64,000 bases of DNA, taken from Nitrososphaerales archaeon. GTDB lineage: Archaea; Thermoproteota; Nitrososphaeria; Nitrososphaerales; CADDZS01. A model generated the notes under the pieces. That model was not told the origin of the DNA. It saw only the letters and a program-made list of their open reading frames with translations, and ran no database searches. Of the stretch, positions 18,475-27,401 are shown in pieces (position 1 is the stretch's first letter; the number at the start of each line of letters is the position of its first letter). The DNA is taken from NCBI GenBank assembly GCA_030041295.1, contig JASHOD010000142.1:17602-81601 (forward strand). The letters are read 5' to 3'. Both the position numbers and the translations under genes were made by a program.

Positions 18475-19449
18475 ATGTCGTTCGCAAGCGAAAAAAGCAA
18501 CAGCGAATATCTCAAATTTCTTGATATTCCGGATCTCTCGATTAACGACCAAGAAATCAAGATTAGCGAAACGAGATGCTCCTCACTACTTAATAGGCTC
18601 GATTATGGCGGCAGGCGTTCATCTGAAGAAGAATTCACGATAAACGTGTTCAAGGGATGTACTCATAACTGTTCTTACTGTTACGCCCCGTCTCTAATTC
18701 ATGATGAAAGGAAATGGGGTACCTATGTTGGGGTTAAAATAAATGCTCCTTTGGTCTTAGAAAGGGAACTGCGCGGAATGACAGATAAGAAGATGGTTCT
18801 AGTCTCCAGCGCTTCCGATCCCTATCAGGCAATTGAGTCACGTTACAAGTTAACGAGGCACTGTTTGCAGATCCTTCAGCGGCATCAATTTCCTGTTATA
18901 ATCCTGACCCGCTCGCCACTTGTTTTGCGCGATTTGGATATATTGAAAAAATTTGAATGGGTACGCGTCGGGGTCTCAATTTCATCTCTTTCAGGGGATT
19001 TCTTCGAACCCGGAGTCCCGAAGTTAGAAGCTAGGTTGAAAACCCTTCAGAAGCTAAACGAAGAGGGTATAGAGACTTGGGTTTCGCTTGCCCCTATAGC
19101 CCCTCAAATTATGCTTACGAACTTTGAATGGCTCTTTCGGAGGTTGAAGCAAGCGAAAATCTCCGCGATTTCTTTGGGGATGCTACGATTTGTTGGATAC
19201 GAAGCCTCAAGAATAATGTTCGAAGAAAGGACTGGAGTAGATTCGAATAAAGTACTTGAAGATGGGGTTCGAATAATTGCAGGTTTGCGCGAGCTGGCGC
19301 AATCGTACGGGTTAGATACATCCTGTTCCTCCATAAACTACGAGAAAAAGAACTTTGATGATACCGTCGCAAGAAGCTCGACGATAGACAATTTTGTCGA
19401 TCAGCATGTCCGTCAAAATGGCATGATGCACATTATATCAAGAAACTAA
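18475..19449 (+). CDS. Radical SAM protein, SPL/DNA-repair-photolyase-like
   Basis: The 324-residue enzyme has the radical SAM cluster motif CTHNCSYC (Cys62, Cys66, Cys69) preceded by TINVFKGC and followed by YAPSL, as in the Rv2578c/SplB-like group. Later segments SSASDPYQAIE and LTRSPLVLRDLD also fit. Spore photoproduct lyase relatives in Archaea are widespread, but the substrate is not established; a role in nucleic acid repair or modification is inference. The protein is somewhat long at the C-terminus, ending in a unique tail. Confidence 0.87.
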   Translation: MSFASEKSNSEYLKFLDIPDLSINDQEIKISETRCSSLLNRLDYGGRRSSEEEFTINVFKGCTHNCSYCYAPSLIHDERKWGTYVGVKINAPLVLERELRGMTDKKMVLVSSASDPYQAIESRYKLTRHCLQILQRHQFPVIILTRSPLVLRDLDILKKFEWVRVGVSISSLSGDFFEPGVPKLEARLKTLQKLNEEGIETWVSLAPIAPQIMLTNFEWLFRRLKQAKISAISLGMLRFVGYEASRIMFEERTGVDSNKVLEDGVRIIAGLRELAQSYGLDTSCSSINYEKKNFDDTVARSSTIDNFVDQHVRQNGMMHIISRN

Positions 19450-19508
19450 CTATCTTTTGACCATAAACTGATTTATTTGTCCCTTAACATAGAAAGTTTC
19501 TACATTCC

Positions 19509-21497
19509 TTGGAACGAGAACAAGTCAATCTTGCCGCCATCATGTTTACCGACATTGTTGGCTATACTTCGCTCACAGAGAGCAATGAGAATCTAGCTCT
19601 GACCCTGCTCGACGAGCATCGCAAGATTGTACGCCCATTGATAGAAGCCCATGGTGGGAAGGAAGTGAAAACGATGGGCGATGCGTTCCTAGTCGAGTTC
19701 ACGAGTGCGGCGGAAGCTGTCAAATGTGCTAGTGAAATTCAAGAATCATTATTCAGATTCAATTCAAAGCGCAAGCCCGCTGAAAGAATTCTTCTTAGGA
19801 TAGGAATTCATCTCGGCGATGTAATCCATTCAGGTAGAGATGTGTACGGGGACGCCGTCAACCTAGCGTCTAGGATCGAGCGGCTATCAGAGCCCGGAGG
19901 AGTTACAGTCTCACGTCAGGTTTATGACAGCGTTCGTAGCAAACTTCGAGAAATCAGATTCGAAAGCATCGGAATGCGACAGATGAAAAACGTAGAGAAC
20001 CCTCTTGAAGTCTTCAAAGTAACGCTGCCTTCGGAGGAAGATTCTCCGAATTTCCATTATACGCTACCCGACGAAGAAGCTCAGCCAAGAAATCGAATAG
20101 CCGTCCTGCCATTCGTGAATATTGGCCCGGATTCAACGAATGAATTCTTCGCCGATGGATTGACGGAGGAGCTCATTTCGCGACTCTCGCAGGCAAAGGA
20201 TCTGAGAGTCATTGCGAGGACTTCGGCCATGAATTACAAGAACGATCGACAGAAGAAACTACGGGACATCGGTCGAGAACTAGGAGCAGGCACTGTGGTT
20301 GAAGGGAGTGTCAGAAAAGCCGGGAACAAGGTACGCGTTAACGTTCAAGTCGTAAACGCCGTGAACGAGGAGCATCTTTGGTCTTCCACTTATGATAGAA
20401 ACCTAGACGATATATTCGAGATTCAAACCGATATTGCTACCAAGGTAGCCGATTCTTTTTCTTCCAATTTAGCTCCTTTAATGACAAAGCAAATTCGCGA
20501 TTCGCAAGGGAAGGACGAAACAGAAGATGTCACTGCGTACACATACTTCCTTCGAGGCCGCCATCTTCTTTTCAGCGAAAGTGAGTCCTCGATTAAACAG
20601 GCGATAGAATTCTTTACCAAATCAATCGAGGTAGATCCCACATTTGCTCGAGCTTATGTAGGAAGAGCGCAAGGGTACCTCGAAATCACAGACTTTGCTC
20701 ATCTTCCATTTGTAGAAGGAGCGAGAAGAGCTGAAGCGGATGTTAAGAGCGCCCTGGAACTTGACCCTGATCTAGCTGAAGCCCATGCAACAATGTCGCA
20801 AGTAAGGCACGCTTTGGATGAATTCAGCGAGGCAGAGGCCGAAGCGAAAAGGGCAATTGAACTTAACCCTAGCCTTGCGGATGCTTACCACGCGCTTGGC
20901 ACTCTTAAATGGGAAACGGGCGATATTGCCGCTTGCACGGAACTATACGAGACAGCCTACAAACTGGATCCTCTAAAAGAGGAAAACGTCGGCATGTTAG
21001 CCGAGATTTATTTTGAACAAGGAAAGGACGAGGAGGCCCTGAAAATTGTGAGCTCAATAGAACATCTGTATCCCCAGATGTTTTATGGTAACATGATCGT
21101 TTACTACGTTACAAAGCACAACCTTCCAAAGGCAAGCGAATTTTTGGACAAGTTTGCTTTGGAGGCAGGTCGTGACTCGATATTCACGCTAGGGCTCGAA
21201 GGTATGCTCGTTGCTTACAAGGGCGAGAAAAACAGAGCACTAGAAATTATTACACAAATTGAGCACCTGTCAGGTCAGGACACGAGCGCCGTTTCTTCTA
21301 TCGCAAACGTTTACTATGCTCTCGGAGACATGGACAAATTCTTTGAATTTCTGAACAGGTCAATGGATATACATGCACTAATGCTAGGTCCTTTGGTCAA
21401 CTCCGCGATGTATGCGAATGCGAGGAAGGATCCTCGGCTGAGAAAACTGCTCGAAAGGCTTGATCTTAAGATAAACCTCCCATCTCTCGCAACCTAA
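19509..21497 (+). CDS. Class III nucleotide cyclase fused to TolB-like and TPR domains
   Basis: This 662-residue soluble protein starts with a class III adenylate/guanylate cyclase domain (1-170). Metal ligands Asp15 (FTDIVGYT) and Asp58 (KTMGDAF), and the transition-state residues Asn118 and Arg122 (GDAVNLASR), are all present, so it should be active, most likely making cAMP. Residues 195-320 form a TolB-like N-terminal domain (IAVLPFVNIGP, FFADGLTEELISRL, VVEGSVRKAG). From about 340 come multiple TPR repeats. This arrangement is common in proteobacteria such as rhizobia and unusual in Archaea. The start is TTG. There is no membrane segment. The signal sensed is unknown. Confidence 0.9.
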   Translation: MEREQVNLAAIMFTDIVGYTSLTESNENLALTLLDEHRKIVRPLIEAHGGKEVKTMGDAFLVEFTSAAEAVKCASEIQESLFRFNSKRKPAERILLRIGIHLGDVIHSGRDVYGDAVNLASRIERLSEPGGVTVSRQVYDSVRSKLREIRFESIGMRQMKNVENPLEVFKVTLPSEEDSPNFHYTLPDEEAQPRNRIAVLPFVNIGPDSTNEFFADGLTEELISRLSQAKDLRVIARTSAMNYKNDRQKKLRDIGRELGAGTVVEGSVRKAGNKVRVNVQVVNAVNEEHLWSSTYDRNLDDIFEIQTDIATKVADSFSSNLAPLMTKQIRDSQGKDETEDVTAYTYFLRGRHLLFSESESSIKQAIEFFTKSIEVDPTFARAYVGRAQGYLEITDFAHLPFVEGARRAEADVKSALELDPDLAEAHATMSQVRHALDEFSEAEAEAKRAIELNPSLADAYHALGTLKWETGDIAACTELYETAYKLDPLKEENVGMLAEIYFEQGKDEEALKIVSSIEHLYPQMFYGNMIVYYVTKHNLPKASEFLDKFALEAGRDSIFTLGLEGMLVAYKGEKNRALEIITQIEHLSGQDTSAVSSIANVYYALGDMDKFFEFLNRSMDIHALMLGPLVNSAMYANARKDPRLRKLLERLDLKINLPSLAT

Positions 21498-21523
21498 GGT
21501 ACGTGCACTCTTGCTCTCTGGTA

Positions 21524-22069
21524 TTATCTCGCGATTTCTTTCCTCATCTTTGAAAGATCTCCGCTCTTCGTACTCAAACCTATTTCAGTGAGCAAAGTGA
21601 ATAGAAAGAACAATCCACCAAGTAATAGAGTAATTAAATTGTATCTAAGATCGAGTAGTGCATAGGATTCGATCAAGGCTATCACAACAATTCCCACCAA
21701 AGCGCCCGAACCGTATATCCAAGCCCGTTTATTTTTGGAGACAATCTTCAGATCTTCTTGATTAAGTTTAGTCCCGAGAGTAATTAAGAGCGAGGCTAAC
21801 TTTTTCACAATTGAGAGACTAGTACTGTTCCTAAGTTCGCTTCGACCGATGTAGAAGAAAAGTGTTCTAACTTTACAAAACCTCGCAACAATGTAATGCC
21901 CAAGAGGATGGGCGGCATACCAGATTATGGCGACTGAAATTATGAACGCTACTGCTTGTGGAATAAATTGTTCGATTAATGAGGACAGATACAAGATTGC
22001 TATGCCGACTATCTCCAGAAATACGAGTAAAAACACTCCAAGTTGTGTGGAAATTCTTCTTCGGTTCAC
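21524..22069 (-). CDS. M50-like membrane protein with HPLGH in place of HExxH
   Basis: The 181-residue protein has four or five membrane helices. At residues 54-58, AAHPLGHYIVARFCKV strongly recalls the HExxH zinc site of site-2-type (M50) proteases, usually followed by Gly/His and VAR, but the catalytic Glu is Pro. The rest (RAWIYGSGALVGIVVIALIE) is compatible with a shortened S2P-like core. It may be an inactive relative or unrelated. The start is GTG. It follows the PP2C gene by 40 bases on the same strand and is probably in one unit with it. Confidence 0.55.
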   Translation of the reverse strand: MNRRRISTQLGVFLLVFLEIVGIAILYLSSLIEQFIPQAVAFIISVAIIWYAAHPLGHYIVARFCKVRTLFFYIGRSELRNSTSLSIVKKLASLLITLGTKLNQEDLKIVSKNKRAWIYGSGALVGIVVIALIESYALLDLRYNLITLLLGGLFFLFTLLTEIGLSTKSGDLSKMRKEIAR

Positions 22070-22109
22070 TTTAAATTTTACCTCTCTGCTCTCCAGGAAG
22101 TAGGATGCC

Positions 22110-22811
22110 CTAAAGGAAGATCAAAATTGCGCTCATATCGTCAGCCTTTAGCTCTGTTCTCATCGCCTCCCTAACTAGTTCGCGTGCGCTCCTTGTCTCA
22201 TTTACTACGTTTCGCAGCTTCGCAAGATTGTTCGAAGTTCCCAAAATGTTATCGCTGACTCCGTCTGAGCATAAGAGCAGGATACTGCCTTCGCAATAGT
22301 TTGTGGTCATTGTATGGACAGTCAGCACTTCCTGGTCAATACCGAGATATTGGATGATTGACCACATGTTGGTCGGATCCTCGAATCTCATCGAGTCGTC
22401 CTTGTATACAGGGGTGATATCTTCCTTTGAAACCAAGAATATCGGGCTATCGCCCACGTTCGCAGTTAGTATTTTCTTGTTCTCGGGCTCAATCTTAGCC
22501 AGCGCAAGTGTAGTACCCATTCCTTCGTACCTCAACTTTCTAGCCTGAACCAAAATTGCCTCGTTTATTTCCAACAGGCAAGAGCAAAGATCCTCCTCTG
22601 TGTTCAGTACCAATGATTTATCTCGTATTATATTGACTGCAATTTGACTAGCTTCCTTTCCCCCAAGATATCCTCCTACGCCATCAGCTACTGCAAAGAC
22701 GAGGCTGGTTCCCGACGAGTAGAGCGAATCCTGATTTTCTCTATGATGGAGTCCTATACTGTTGGTTTCAGAACAGGAGTCGAATGAAATGTAATGACTA
22801 GAGTCGGTTAT
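22110..22811 (-). CDS. PP2C-family protein phosphatase, start codon missing
   Basis: The phosphatase domain is complete: RENQDSLY, FAVADGVGGYLGGKEA, GMGTTLALA, VGDSPIFLV, CSDGVSDNI and the final Asp pair in KADDMSAILIF supply the metal-binding aspartates of PP2C (manganese/magnesium-dependent Ser/Thr phosphatase). The frame stays open to 22820 but offers no ATG, GTG or TTG before 22613, which would delete the first two motifs. I therefore place the start at ATA 22811; an ATG at 22822 lies one frame off. Either a rare start or an indel near 22800 is needed. It lies between gamma carbonic anhydrase and an M50-like protein. Confidence 0.75.
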   Translation of the reverse strand: MTDSSHYISFDSCSETNSIGLHHRENQDSLYSSGTSLVFAVADGVGGYLGGKEASQIAVNIIRDKSLVLNTEEDLCSCLLEINEAILVQARKLRYEGMGTTLALAKIEPENKKILTANVGDSPIFLVSKEDITPVYKDDSMRFEDPTNMWSIIQYLGIDQEVLTVHTMTTNYCEGSILLLCSDGVSDNILGTSNNLAKLRNVVNETRSARELVREAMRTELKADDMSAILIFL

Positions 22812-22834
22812 TGGAAGATGTCATCTCCCGCGTA

Positions 22835-23353
22835 CTATGAGATTTTCATTTTAAGGTATTCTGATCTAAAGTTGTTGTAATGATCCGCGTTCATCTGAAT
22901 CCGATTGATCTCCTCGTCGGTAAGTATTCTTCTCGGAACGGCGGGCGAGCCGATGACCAAGCTGTTCGGGGGCATTTCCTTTCCTTGAGCTACTAGGGCG
23001 CCGGCCGCAACGATGGTATTCTCTCCAATCTTCGAACCGTTAAGCAACGTCGCTTGCGTTCCAACTAGACAATTAGAGGAGATCGTTGCACCGTGGATGA
23101 CGGCCGCGTGCCCTATTGACACCCGATCACCTATTTCTACAGGAAAGCCCAAGTCAGTGTGTATCACGCAATTATCCTGCACGTTGCTTTGTTTTCCAAT
23201 CCTTATCGCTTCCAACTCTGTTCGAAGAACCGCACCAAACCAAACCGAACTCTCATCGCCCAACGAAATATCCCCAATTAGAGTCGCGTTTTCTGCGACA
23301 AAGCACCCGCTCCCAATCTTGGGAGTTTTGTCTTTGACTGAGGGAGTAATCAA
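22835..23353 (-). CDS. Gamma-type carbonic anhydrase family protein
   Basis: The 172-residue protein is a left-handed beta-helix trimer of the gamma carbonic anhydrase/PaaY/CaiE group. Hexapeptide repeats run from IGSGCFVAENATLIGDISL onward. The three zinc histidines are in CVIHTDLGF and IGHAAVIHG, matching the Cam pattern. The C-terminal helix (LTDEEINRIQMNADHYNNF) is typical. It probably interconverts carbon dioxide and bicarbonate, although several homologues lack measured activity. Confidence 0.9.
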   Translation of the reverse strand: MITPSVKDKTPKIGSGCFVAENATLIGDISLGDESSVWFGAVLRTELEAIRIGKQSNVQDNCVIHTDLGFPVEIGDRVSIGHAAVIHGATISSNCLVGTQATLLNGSKIGENTIVAAGALVAQGKEMPPNSLVIGSPAVPRRILTDEEINRIQMNADHYNNFRSEYLKMKIS

Positions 23354-23408
23354 AATTCTAATCCGTAGTAATACGAAGGAACTATCGGATTTAATGCGTT
23401 TATCTTTG

Positions 23409-23771
23409 CTAGTTTGCCTTGGCCGGTGCGGCAGTAGGAATCTCTTTTCCTTGTTCCTGCACGCCAGAGAAGAAGGGTTCGAGCTGACCTGAAAGCCTCT
23501 TTATTTCAGAACCAAGCTCGGCCATTTTCTTTTTCAACTCTTCCATTTTAATCGCTGTCATTCGCTCCGCATCGTCAAGATTACTTGCCCCCGGCGCAAG
23601 GGGAAGGAATTTCTGCGGGAGAGAATCAAGCGTTGTTTTGCCAAGCATCCTTGACTTTTTGATTGCAATAAGAAGTCCTAGGCTGTCTTCGTAGATCTTC
23701 TTTAATTTGAGAAATTCCTTTGTGAGATGAATTAGCTCAAGGCTCTTTGACTTGAAAATGTCTTGGTTCAA
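23409..23771 (-). CDS. Helical/coiled-coil protein, unknown
   Basis: The 120-residue product is mainly helical: an N-terminal KSKSLELIHLTKEFLKLKK helix and a second coiled coil around MEELKKKMAELGSEIKRLSG, ending in an Ala/Pro tail. No family is recognised. It lies directly upstream of the gamma carbonic anhydrase on the same strand, 55 bases away, and could be cotranscribed. Confidence 0.6.
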   Translation of the reverse strand: MNQDIFKSKSLELIHLTKEFLKLKKIYEDSLGLLIAIKKSRMLGKTTLDSLPQKFLPLAPGASNLDDAERMTAIKMEELKKKMAELGSEIKRLSGQLEPFFSGVQEQGKEIPTAAPAKAN

Positions 23772-23916
23772 AATGAAGCATTAGGCCGCTCTGGTGAATA
23801 CTCCCTTCGAATTCCCGAGATCAAGGCCTTGGTTCGAGGGCTATATTTCAGTTTGCAAATATTTAGCGCGAAATCTTGCCTTAAATCTGAAAGGGTATGT
23901 TCAAAATGCACTAAAA

Positions 23917-24375
23917 TTACTTGATTGCTTGATCCTTAGAACCAATGGACTTGTCGATAGCCTCGTCGAGCTGGGAGAAACTGTTCGGAATGCCGGTATA
24001 GACTTTAACGCCATTGACGTAGAAAGTCGGGTTCAAAATCTCCGACGATTCCTTTCTCCTGAGAAATGAGTTCAGGAATTTATTTGGAGAGCGCTCGAAG
24101 ATCCGAATTTCTACGCCCCTACCGTAAGCTCTTTCGAAATCAATTGTTATAGAAACTATTTTGACGTACAAAGGAAGCTGATCTTTGGGAATAGAAGCCA
24201 GCGCAGGGTCAATCGGTTCCATATTGGATGCGGATGATTCTTCGCTAGAAACAAGACGTCTGTCCCTTCCTCGTGATTGCACTACGGTTTGATTATTCTG
24301 TTTACAGATCTCAAAAAATCTCGGATCTATACCAACAATATCGAGTCTAACAAAAGAACCAGAGGCTCGTTTCAA
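23917..24375 (-). CDS. Hypothetical protein with thioredoxin-like C-terminal segment
   Basis: The 152-residue product is of unknown family. Its last 45 residues, NPTFYVNGVKVYTGIPNSFS then QLDEAIDKSI, look like the C-terminal half of a DsbA/thioredoxin fold, including a cis-Pro-like NPTF. No CxxC is present, so it would not be a redox enzyme. A middle segment is Ser-rich and low in structure. Convergent sequence on the other strand is open but less protein-like. Confidence 0.5.
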   Translation of the reverse strand: MKRASGSFVRLDIVGIDPRFFEICKQNNQTVVQSRGRDRRLVSSEESSASNMEPIDPALASIPKDQLPLYVKIVSITIDFERAYGRGVEIRIFERSPNKFLNSFLRRKESSEILNPTFYVNGVKVYTGIPNSFSQLDEAIDKSIGSKDQAIK

Positions 24376-24442
24376 GGCGCAGACCAGTGAGAGGAAAATA
24401 GATAGAGAAAAGGTTTGCCCATAGTCGCTAGTACTTTAGCAA

Positions 24443-24721
24443 TCATTGCCTTGACTTTTTCACGTCGCCGCGGTTCAATTTGAGGACCTTGCCTTTCCTA
24501 ACCAACCGGACTATGACCCGACCGTAGGGAACAAATTGCTCAATGATGCCATGGTCGTCTTCGTCGCTAACATACACGGTATCGCCAAGGTTCAACCGAA
24601 CTCGCATAATACCCAATTCATAATCACCTAGAATGCTCCTTAACTTCCTGGCCTGAGAAAATATATCTCCGCCTTGTACTGCTTCCCCAGCACAGTAATT
24701 TCCCAGTAAGGTCGTAGTCAC
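24443..24721 (-). CDS. Small beta-rich protein, unknown
   Basis: The 92-residue protein contains LNLGDTVYVSDEDDHGIIEQ and VIVRLVRKGKVLKLNRGDVK, alternating strands like a KOW/SH3-type barrel. The function is not recognised. GTG at 24721 gives the longest form; ATG at 24607 with GGTGAT upstream is a good alternative giving 54 residues that hold the whole beta-rich part. Confidence 0.5.
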   Translation of the reverse strand: MTTTLLGNYCAGEAVQGGDIFSQARKLRSILGDYELGIMRVRLNLGDTVYVSDEDDHGIIEQFVPYGRVIVRLVRKGKVLKLNRGDVKKSRQ

Positions 24722-24790
24722 ATATAGACTTTATGACCATTCGCGCCAGACTTTCGAACTTCGCTGCATAGCGCTCAACAGTGGAATATT

Positions 24791-25672
24791 CTAATTGAAT
24801 TCCTTCCGTTCAAAAAGAACCAACCCTAAAACTGCTGTGACCGCGAAATAAACTAGCATTATCGCCAATCCTTCTGGAACAGTTGCATTGAAAGTGCTGA
24901 AAGTGATCGTACGGCCGGCGCGGCCCACAGGCTCGGTGACAGTAGCTGAATGTTTAGGATAAGGAGACATCATTATGTTTGCGATTATATCTGAACCATA
25001 GGAAAGAAGGAACCATGGTTCAATATGGACGAATATTGAAATTAATTCTTCAATTACTGTGAAGCCGAACAAAAGTAGGACGACAGATACAAGTATAGAA
25101 TATGAAGCCGACTTGAACATGGAACTGAAGAAGAAGGACAAACCTAGCGCGGAAATTAGATATACAAGTGTAAAGACGAAGGATTCTCCAAATTGATAGG
25201 GTATGGATGTGCCGAAATAATAAATTCCGTTAATTAGTGTGATGCTTGTAGCCACCGCGATGATGATCAAAGATGCCGCTACGGCTGCGAGCCATTTGCC
25301 TATGTATATTGAAGACCTTCTGATTGGATTTGGCACGAGATAATAACCTGTCTTGTTTTGAAATTCCGAAGAAATTGCATCCCCGCCAAAGAAGATGGCA
25401 CAAAAAATAACAACAAATGTGGCGGATTCGCCCCACCACGTGGAGTAAAAGTTCAGGCTATCTGTAAATGAAGACGAACCCCCTGAATGCCATACAACTA
25501 GCGTAAGTGCGACTTCTATAACGAGGCCGATCGTTAGAAGGATATAAAATCGTCTGGCCCTGAAGTAATTGAGAAATTCATACTTTGTCTGGACCCTAAC
25601 TTGCCCAAGGCTGGACGGGACATTGTTGTTAGCTTTTACGTAATCCTGGTCATTTTCTTGTTGAACGGCCAT
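24791..25672 (-). CDS. ABC-2 type transporter permease
   Basis: The 293-residue protein has six predicted membrane helices and the layout of ABC-2 exporters: the amphipathic start VRVQTKYEFLNYFRARRFYI, the EFQNKTGYYLVPNPIRRSS coupling segment after helix two, and a final helix ending LVLFERKEF. It follows its ATPase gene by 17 bases and forms an exporter with it. The substrate is unknown (drug, lipid or protein). Confidence 0.9.
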   Translation of the reverse strand: MAVQQENDQDYVKANNNVPSSLGQVRVQTKYEFLNYFRARRFYILLTIGLVIEVALTLVVWHSGGSSSFTDSLNFYSTWWGESATFVVIFCAIFFGGDAISSEFQNKTGYYLVPNPIRRSSIYIGKWLAAVAASLIIIAVATSITLINGIYYFGTSIPYQFGESFVFTLVYLISALGLSFFFSSMFKSASYSILVSVVLLLFGFTVIEELISIFVHIEPWFLLSYGSDIIANIMMSPYPKHSATVTEPVGRAGRTITFSTFNATVPEGLAIMLVYFAVTAVLGLVLFERKEFN

Positions 25673-25689
25673 GTTTTTTCACTGTCACC

Positions 25690-26637
25690 TTACAAAGTTT
25701 CCTTAATTAGGTTCAAGTACACGTCCTCAAGTGCAGACGAAGATGCTCTAAAACTACTCATACCGAGATTTAGCATTGCAAGGTCTGTAAGAATTCTCGC
25801 CTGAGCTTCTGGGCCGCCTGTAAACCTTATTCGCAAATTCTTGTCATCCATTTTCTCAACTGATGTAATTCCTTTCACGCTTTCGACTGCCTTGATAATA
25901 CCACTTTCGCCCACCATCCCGACAAATCCGATTTCGACGACAGCACCACCGCCTGAAATTCTTGTTGTGAGATTGTGGATTGTATCGTACGCTAAGAGTT
26001 TTCCATGATCTATCATGGCTACTTCGTCGCAGACATCCGTTACCTCTGGAAGGAGGTGCGAACTCATGAAAATGAGTCTCTTTTGTTTTTTCAGATTTTT
26101 TACAATGTCTCTCACTTCGGCCATCCCGCGCGGATCTAGACCTGTTGTGGGCTCGTCAAGAAGTACAATTTCTGGATCATTGAGAAGAGTTGATGCTACG
26201 TCGATTCTCTGTTTCATTCCCTTTGAAAATTTGCCAACCCGTTTATCCGCCCATTCCTCCATGCGTACTTCATTTAGCGCTTCTTCGATTTTCTTTTTTC
26301 TGATTTCAGCTGGCACCCCTCTTTGCTCTGCTACCATCATGAGAGCTTCGTTAGGAGTCAGTGAAGGATAAATTTCTGGGGTCTCGATTAACGCAGAAGT
26401 CGCTGCAAGCGCTTTCTTTTTCTCTGTATGGACATCAATGCCATTAATCAATGCCTTCCCTTCGGTCCTGAAAATTAAATCGGTAAAAATTTTCAATGTG
26501 GTGGTCTTTCCCGCTCCGTTTGGACCTAGAAACCCGACGCATTTTGAGCCTTCGATCTTGAGGTTCAGGTTATCCAGAGCGGTAAAGGTGCCGTATTTTT
26601 TTGAGAGATTTATTGCTTCGATAGAGTGGTCATTCAT
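25690..26637 (-). CDS. ABC transporter ATP-binding protein
   Basis: This is a 315-residue DrrA/CcmA-type ATPase with Walker A GPNGAGKTT, a signature FSKGMKQRIDVA, Walker B IVLLDEPTTGLDPRG and the H-loop SSH in MSSHLLPEV. The roughly 90-residue C-terminal extension is usual for ABC-2 exporters. Its permease follows immediately. The upstream intergenic region contains a perfect dyad at 26732-26749 that could bind a repressor. Confidence 0.94.
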   Translation of the reverse strand: MNDHSIEAINLSKKYGTFTALDNLNLKIEGSKCVGFLGPNGAGKTTTLKIFTDLIFRTEGKALINGIDVHTEKKKALAATSALIETPEIYPSLTPNEALMMVAEQRGVPAEIRKKKIEEALNEVRMEEWADKRVGKFSKGMKQRIDVASTLLNDPEIVLLDEPTTGLDPRGMAEVRDIVKNLKKQKRLIFMSSHLLPEVTDVCDEVAMIDHGKLLAYDTIHNLTTRISGGGAVVEIGFVGMVGESGIIKAVESVKGITSVEKMDDKNLRIRFTGGPEAQARILTDLAMLNLGMSSFRASSSALEDVYLNLIKETL

Positions 26638-26731
26638 TCAGAGTCATCCAAACCTTCTTTTAGACAGGAATAAGAGGTATTAGCCGTATAACGGCTACGC
26701 TTATCCAAATTAGATTCAGAGGCCATATAAT

Positions 26732-26749
26732 TATATCGGATACGATATA
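26732..26749. promoter_or_regulatory. Perfect dyad upstream of ABC exporter and sixA
   Basis: TATATCG-GATA-CGATATA is a perfect 7-bp inverted repeat. It is about 95 bases from the ABC ATPase start on one side and 100 bases from the SixA start on the other. It shares CGATAT with the palindrome at 55-68. A PadR/MarR-type operator is a reasonable guess for an exporter. Confidence 0.4.
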
Positions 26750-26848
26750 GTTAGCAGTACCTTCCTTAAGATGTGCTCTGTGTGAGCCGTTTCCGCAAAC
26801 ATAGATAGGTTCAAGTCCTCCCGAAATATTGAATCTACTCCATCCCGC

Positions 26849-27337
26849 TTGATTCTATATTTGCTGCGTCATGCTCAGGCTCAACCAAAATCTAGTTTCG
26901 GAGCAGATGAAGATAGATCGTTGACATCAGAAGGACGCGATAAAGTCTCAAAAGTACTAAATCTTGCAAAAGGCAATCTTTCAGTCGAATTAGATCGAAT
27001 TCTTTCAAGCGATTTCAAAAGAGCGATCGAAACCGCGGAAATCGCGAAACAAATTTTGAAACCCAAAAAACCGAAGATAATTACAAGCGGAGAGCTTGGG
27101 CCTGAAAGTTCACCGTACGAAGCATATGAATTCTTAGCGAAACAAAAATTCGGGCCGCAAAACCGCGTGCTTCTAGTTTCGCATCAGCCGCTCCTCGGAG
27201 AAATCCTTTCCAGTCTTCTAGGCACAGGTGAGGCCATCGGGTTTGCTCCAGGATCGATGGCAAGGGTCGATGTCAGCGGGCACCTTGAACCAAACTCTGG
27301 AGAATTGATTTGGCTCGTCTCCTCCGATGTTGTGTAA
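26849..27337 (+). CDS. sixA: SixA-like phosphohistidine phosphatase
   Basis: This 162-residue histidine-phosphatase-superfamily enzyme carries the catalytic LRHAQA motif at residues 6-11, ILSSDFKRAIETAEI, and the second His in LLVSHQPLLGEILSSLLG. SixA dephosphorylates phosphohistidine in bacterial phosphorelays; archaeal substrates are unknown. The start is TTG. The 3' end lies just before, or overlaps, the next gene depending on its start. Confidence 0.85.
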   Translation: MILYLLRHAQAQPKSSFGADEDRSLTSEGRDKVSKVLNLAKGNLSVELDRILSSDFKRAIETAEIAKQILKPKKPKIITSGELGPESSPYEAYEFLAKQKFGPQNRVLLVSHQPLLGEILSSLLGTGEAIGFAPGSMARVDVSGHLEPNSGELIWLVSSDVV

Positions 27338-27401
27338 ATTCGGCTTTCGAAAACAAGAAAAGCAAAGAATATCGACCACATTCATTGTAAGGTTATTTCA
27401 A

